Assembly: GCA_902537815.1 (NCBI GenBank)
Contig: CACBCS010000003.1
Coordinates: 1 to 64,000 of the forward strand
DNA length: 64,000 bases
Source of the DNA: an uncultured Pseudohongiella sp.
GTDB lineage: Bacteria; Pseudomonadota; Gammaproteobacteria; Pseudomonadales; Pseudohongiellaceae
Direction of reading: 5' to 3'
This document shows, in pieces, positions 61,015 through 64,000 of the stretch. How positions within the stretch are numbered: the stretch's first letter is position 1; the number at the start of each line of letters is the position of its first letter. The notes below the pieces were generated by a model that made no database searches, was not told the origin of the DNA, and saw only the letters and a list, made by a program, of their open reading frames with translations. A program made the translations under genes and the position numbers.

Positions 61015-62220
61015 TCAGCGTACCCTGCGTGTGAGAACGGTGTTGCTGCTGATCAAATCTGCGACCTCCTCTTCGCTGAACCCGAATTCAGCAAGGATCG
61101 CTCGCGTGTCAGCACCATATTTTGGCGGCAGATGACGCAGTGCTCCCGGAGTGCGGGAAAATTTAATCGGAGTGCCAGACATTTGATACCACTCTTTCTC
61201 AACCACCATTTCCCTATGGCGGGTGTGGGGATGATTTACGACTTGCGCAGTGTTATGAATAGGACCTGCTGCGAGCCCCGCTTTTGCAAGCGCCTCGCCG
61301 ACTTCCTCTCCCGGGCGTTTAACAAGAGCCGACTCGATTTCAGCCTTGAGTTCGTCCCGGTTGGTCACGCGGTCGATGTTGTTCGCAAAGCGCGGATCGT
61401 GAATCAGCTCTTCCCTTCCTATTTCCTTACACAGCTTTCCCCAGGCCCGGTTATTGCCGGCGCCAATAAAGATATCGATCGTCTGAGTACGGAAAGTGTC
61501 ATACGGAGAAATATTGGGATGCGCATTACCGGTCGGCCCGGGAATTTCACCGGAAAAATTGAAATTCGCAATGTGGGGATGCATCAACGACACGGCACAG
61601 TCATACAGCGTCATATCCAGATACTGCCCTGCACCTGATTTTTCCCGCTCGATGAGGGCCATCAAAATTGCGATGGAAGTGTACAGGCCCGTGCCCATAT
61701 CGACCGCGGCCAGACCCAGACGTGTGGGTTTACTGCCGGCCTCTCCATTCACGCTGAACCATCCAGCCATGGCTTGGATGATCGCGTCATATCCGGGAAA
61801 TCCTCCCCACGGCCCGTCGCCACCAAACCCGCTGATGCGACAATGAATTAGCTTCGGAAAACGTTCGCGCAGCACCTCTTCGTAGCCAAGCCCCCAGGAT
61901 TCCATTGTGCCCGGTTTGTAGTTTTCCAGCAGCACGTCGGCATTTTCTAACAGCCGTAGCAAAACCTCGCGACCTTCAGGCACTGAAAGATCGAGACCCA
62001 TGGCGCGCTTGTTTCGATTCACCCCAATGAAGTAGGCGGAATCTTCATCTTGGAACGGCGGCCCCCAATCACGGGTTTCATCGCCGCGCGGCGGTTCAAT
62101 TTTAATCACCTCAGCACCGTGATCGCCGAGTATCTGAGAGCAATATGGCCCCCCTAAAACCCGACTCAGGTCGATAATCAACTTTCCTTCTAGGGCAGAA
62201 GCACCCTTGATATTCAACAT
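61015..62220 (-). CDS. CaiB/BaiF family III CoA-transferase
   Basis: Transfers CoA between acids, using the catalytic Asp (VAAVDMGTGLY segment near residue 170). Seen: the N-terminal LEGKLIIDLSRVLGGPYCSQILGDHGAEVIKIEPP, shown in part (D-L-S/T-x-V-L-A/G-G-P), NRNKRAMGLDL, PGYDAIIQAMAG, and the C-terminal GTPIKFSRTPG. The start at 62220 (MLNIKGASALEGK) gives 401 aa, usual for the family; upstream in-frame residues look unrelated. It is the first gene of the acyl-CoA dehydrogenase/SDR group but separated by a terminator. Confidence 0.93.
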   Translation of the reverse strand: MLNIKGASALEGKLIIDLSRVLGGPYCSQILGDHGAEVIKIEPPRGDETRDWGPPFQDEDSAYFIGVNRNKRAMGLDLSVPEGREVLLRLLENADVLLENYKPGTMESWGLGYEEVLRERFPKLIHCRISGFGGDGPWGGFPGYDAIIQAMAGWFSVNGEAGSKPTRLGLAAVDMGTGLYTSIAILMALIEREKSGAGQYLDMTLYDCAVSLMHPHIANFNFSGEIPGPTGNAHPNISPYDTFRTQTIDIFIGAGNNRAWGKLCKEIGREELIHDPRFANNIDRVTNRDELKAEIESALVKRPGEEVGEALAKAGLAAGPIHNTAQVVNHPHTRHREMVVEKEWYQMSGTPIKFSRTPGALRHLPPKYGADTRAILAEFGFSEEEVADLISSNTVLTRRVR

Positions 62221-62388
62221 AGTGAGAGTTATCAAATGAACAACAATCAGCAGCAAATCGCTGCACAAGCGGCGATGAGGATAATGCAGGGAGTAAGTTG
62301 ATACAAGCAACCGTGCGGAAACAGACAATCCTGGGAGTCAGGCGCAAGTCTATCCGCAGTTAATAACGGGACGGTCTATCCAGACGTC

Positions 62389-62781
62389 TCAATCCAGTTC
62401 TGAGGGTAATTCCGAAGCCACTCCTTCTCTGGCAAGTATGGCTCGCAGACAATTGAGCGCCTCAAGCTGAATTCGTCTGACCCTTTCGCGGGTAAGCCCG
62501 ATCTCTTTGCCCACTTTATCCAGCGTATCACCATCAAATCCGTAAAAACCGAAACGGCGGGAAATGACCTCTCGCTGCTTTTGGCTCAATGCGGATAACC
62601 ATCGATCGAAGCATTTGTTTAAATGGTACTGCTGCTGAAGACGCGAAGGCCCTCGAGGCCGCCTGTCGGGCAAACAATCCAGCAATGAACCCTGTGAATC
62701 GCCTGAAATTGGCGAATCGGCTGAGACCACTTCCTGTCGGACGGACAAAGCCCGGTTGACTTCAGACAACGGTACTCCCAT
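62389..62781 (-). CDS. Truncated RpoS-like sigma factor fragment (regions 3-4 only)
   Basis: 130 aa matching only the C-terminal part of stationary-phase sigma factor RpoS. Region 3 is VVSADSPISGDSQGSLLD. Region 4 is LSALSQKQREVISRRFGFYG followed by DKVGKEIGLTRERVRRIQLEAL, the -35-binding helix-turn-helix. The same frame is recognisably sigma-like upstream of the ATG (AAKYTKDPSPELVAAD) back to a TGA (near 62861), with no start codon. Regions 1 and 2, needed for core binding and promoter melting, are missing. Either a relic or a small sigma-derived DNA-binding protein. Confidence 0.75.
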   Translation of the reverse strand: MGVPLSEVNRALSVRQEVVSADSPISGDSQGSLLDCLPDRRPRGPSRLQQQYHLNKCFDRWLSALSQKQREVISRRFGFYGFDGDTLDKVGKEIGLTRERVRRIQLEALNCLRAILAREGVASELPSELD

Positions 62782-63027
62782 GTCAGCCGCGACAAGTTCT
62801 GGGCTCGGGTCTTTGGTGTATTTCGCCGCGAAGGCTGGGGATTCGGCTATTCAAACCGATTCCGGACGGGCTTGCGCAAACAGACAGGGCTCCAAGATTC
62901 TACCGGCTTGCATTTGGAGTGATTCATTGTTTACTCCTTTACAGCAATGGGTTTCCGATGACGCTTTTGTGACGGTTGCAACGGTTAAACGGTTATAAAA
63001 GGCACCGAATAAACCACCGCCAGTGCC

Positions 63028-63094
63028 CTGCTAATCAGCATAGACTACTCTCAGTAAACGGCCAGTCACCCGGCCGCAAGCGGCTGATTAGCAG
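63028..63094. repeat. 12-bp perfect inverted repeat between the sigma fragment and ubiC
   Basis: Arms CTGCTAATCAGC and GCTGATTAGCAG separated by 43 bases, with a nested GCCGC-AA-GCGGC stem inside. On the plus strand the right arm is followed directly by AAGGAGG, a full ribosome-binding sequence, yet no start codon follows at a usable distance. The remaining bases of the 62782-63177 gap show no gene. Confidence 0.5.
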
Positions 63095-63177
63095 AAGGAG
63101 GCAAACCGAGAAGACCCCGGGGTAAATCCAACATCGGCCCGATGACCACTCTTAGTCCCTTCAGCGACGAGCCGGGT

Positions 63178-63735
63178 TCATCGGAACCTGCGCAACAGCT
63201 TATCCAGTGTTTCTCCCGGGAGGAAAAATTCAGCAACCATGATCGGCTTGCTGTCTAGATAGAATAGTCTCCGGCGGCCCCAATAGCCCTGCTCGGATTG
63301 GGCGAACTGGAAAGCACCGCGCTTGAGGCCGTTCTGCGAAAACAAATATCCACCCAAAGGTTGCTCGCCCAACGCTAAAACCTGATCCAGAGCGGACTGC
63401 GCTGCGTGCTCCGGCATGAGACTGTGTGCAAGTACTGCCGGCGAACCCTCGCAAAGCAATACTGTTTTCCGGGACCAGAATTTATGCGACGGAGCAACCG
63501 GACCGAACAATTTCCGCAAGTCGTCTCCCAGAAGATTTCGCCACTCCAGCTCGACCGTTTGTACGCGGAAACGGCCGTTACTCACCTCGATCAGCTGCTG
63601 GGTTAATGACCCCTGATCGCAGAGCAGCCGCTGTATGGCCGGATTCGCTCGTTGGGACTGGCAACCGGGCACGATCCAACGCAAGCGATCATCATCAAGC
63701 TCAATTGTCTTGATTGGCTCCATCATCCCTGTCAA
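63178..63735 (-). CDS. ubiC: Chorismate--pyruvate lyase
   Basis: Forms 4-hydroxybenzoate, the first step of ubiquinone synthesis. Seen: GSLTQQLIEVSNGRFRV (residues ~42-58), LGGYLF and WGRRRLFYLDSKPIMVAEFF, shown in part, which holds the Arg and Glu residues of the active site. 185 aa is usual. Start at 63735 (or Met4/Met5). No ubiA is visible on the minus strand downstream; the next sequence is the inverted repeat and sigma fragment. Confidence 0.9.
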   Translation of the reverse strand: MTGMMEPIKTIELDDDRLRWIVPGCQSQRANPAIQRLLCDQGSLTQQLIEVSNGRFRVQTVELEWRNLLGDDLRKLFGPVAPSHKFWSRKTVLLCEGSPAVLAHSLMPEHAAQSALDQVLALGEQPLGGYLFSQNGLKRGAFQFAQSEQGYWGRRRLFYLDSKPIMVAEFFLPGETLDKLLRRFR

Positions 63736-63980
63736 TTGACCCTACCGGTGAACTGTGTGGGTTTCTGCATGACACAATATGCCCCCACCAGTCCCATCGA
63801 TTTCATGTTATAGCGGCGCGGCACATTTCCGCGCCACCCGCCGCTTCGGAAAATGCCGGAGTATACGCGGCGTCTTCGAAAACGAGAAATATGACTTATC
63901 CGATTAACTGTGATGGCGATCGCATCGCATGTCCTTTACACTAGTCTCTCGAGCATCCCCCTGGATTCAAGGGAATTTCG

Positions 63981-64000
63981 ATGAATGTGCTGCCTCTGTC
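63981..64000 (+). CDS. Start of a further gene (3'-partial, unidentified)
   Basis: An ATG at 63981 lies six bases after GGGAA and starts a frame (Met-Asn-Val-Leu-Pro-Leu) that runs off the right edge. Too short to identify; divergent from ubiC. Confidence 0.35.

Overview
The window looks like chromosome of a heterotrophic, aerobic gammaproteobacterium, probably marine. The NrdA/NrdB pair, DinG, exonuclease I, PyrB, UbiC and the RpoS-type sigma fragment are all of gammaproteobacterial style. The many secreted peptidases, quinoprotein dehydrogenase, PDLQG-type secreted proteins, CopC-like proteins and SDR/acyl-CoA genes resemble the gene content of oligotrophic marine lineages such as OM182/Pseudohongiella relatives. 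That placement is an inference from gene style; there is no rRNA here. I saw no tRNA, rRNA, CRISPR array, transposase or integrase.

Layout. 1-8.3 kb: class Ia ribonucleotide reductase (nrdA cut by the left edge, nrdB), a small coiled protein, a MocA-like nucleotidyltransferase, a secreted cyclophilin, DinG. 8.5-18.1 kb: DUF349 coiled-coil protein, acyltransferase, a decayed phosphatase, sbcB, pyrB, an amidase, a secreted PDLQG-type protein. 18.2-22.6 kb: GST, XdhC, a MATE relic and an alkylation-repair pair (Ogt plus an Ada-N/AraC/AlkA fusion). 23-28.7 kb: ilvD, a duplicated-unit membrane protein, a GNAT relic, and a translationally coupled dihaem cytochrome c / PQQ dehydrogenase pair. 28.7-34.7 kb: SDR, AhpD-like protein, hotdog/MaoC pair, secreted M24 and amidohydrolase enzymes.

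34.9-39.9 kb holds the most distinctive biosynthetic gene, a fused CofG-CofH (FbiC-type) F420 deazaflavin synthase. It is followed by a tight run of an epimerase-like SDR, a flippase-like membrane protein and a CDP-alcohol phosphatidyltransferase. 40.3-54 kb is rich in envelope and metal-linked proteins: M20 peptidase, a second PDLQG protein, two small membrane proteins related to the 24.8-kb one, SURF1, a cytochrome/PHM-like copper protein with a secreted partner, two non-canonical CopC-like proteins, a thioesterase, a nitroreductase, a serine hydrolase and a canonical copC-copD pair.

54.2-57.6 kb is an overlapping minus-strand operon of glycosyltransferase, nucleoside-phosphorylase-like protein, spore-photoproduct-lyase-like radical SAM enzyme and SDR. 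It is the best candidate here for an undescribed pathway. 57.7-62.2 kb is an acyl-CoA dehydrogenase / SDR / SDR / CoA-transferase catabolic set. 62.4-64 kb holds a truncated RpoS-like sigma fragment, a long inverted repeat, ubiC and the first codons of a further gene.

A recurrent theme is gene decay without mobile elements: parts of a phosphatase, a MATE transporter, a GNAT acetyltransferase and a stress sigma factor survive as fragments between intact genes.
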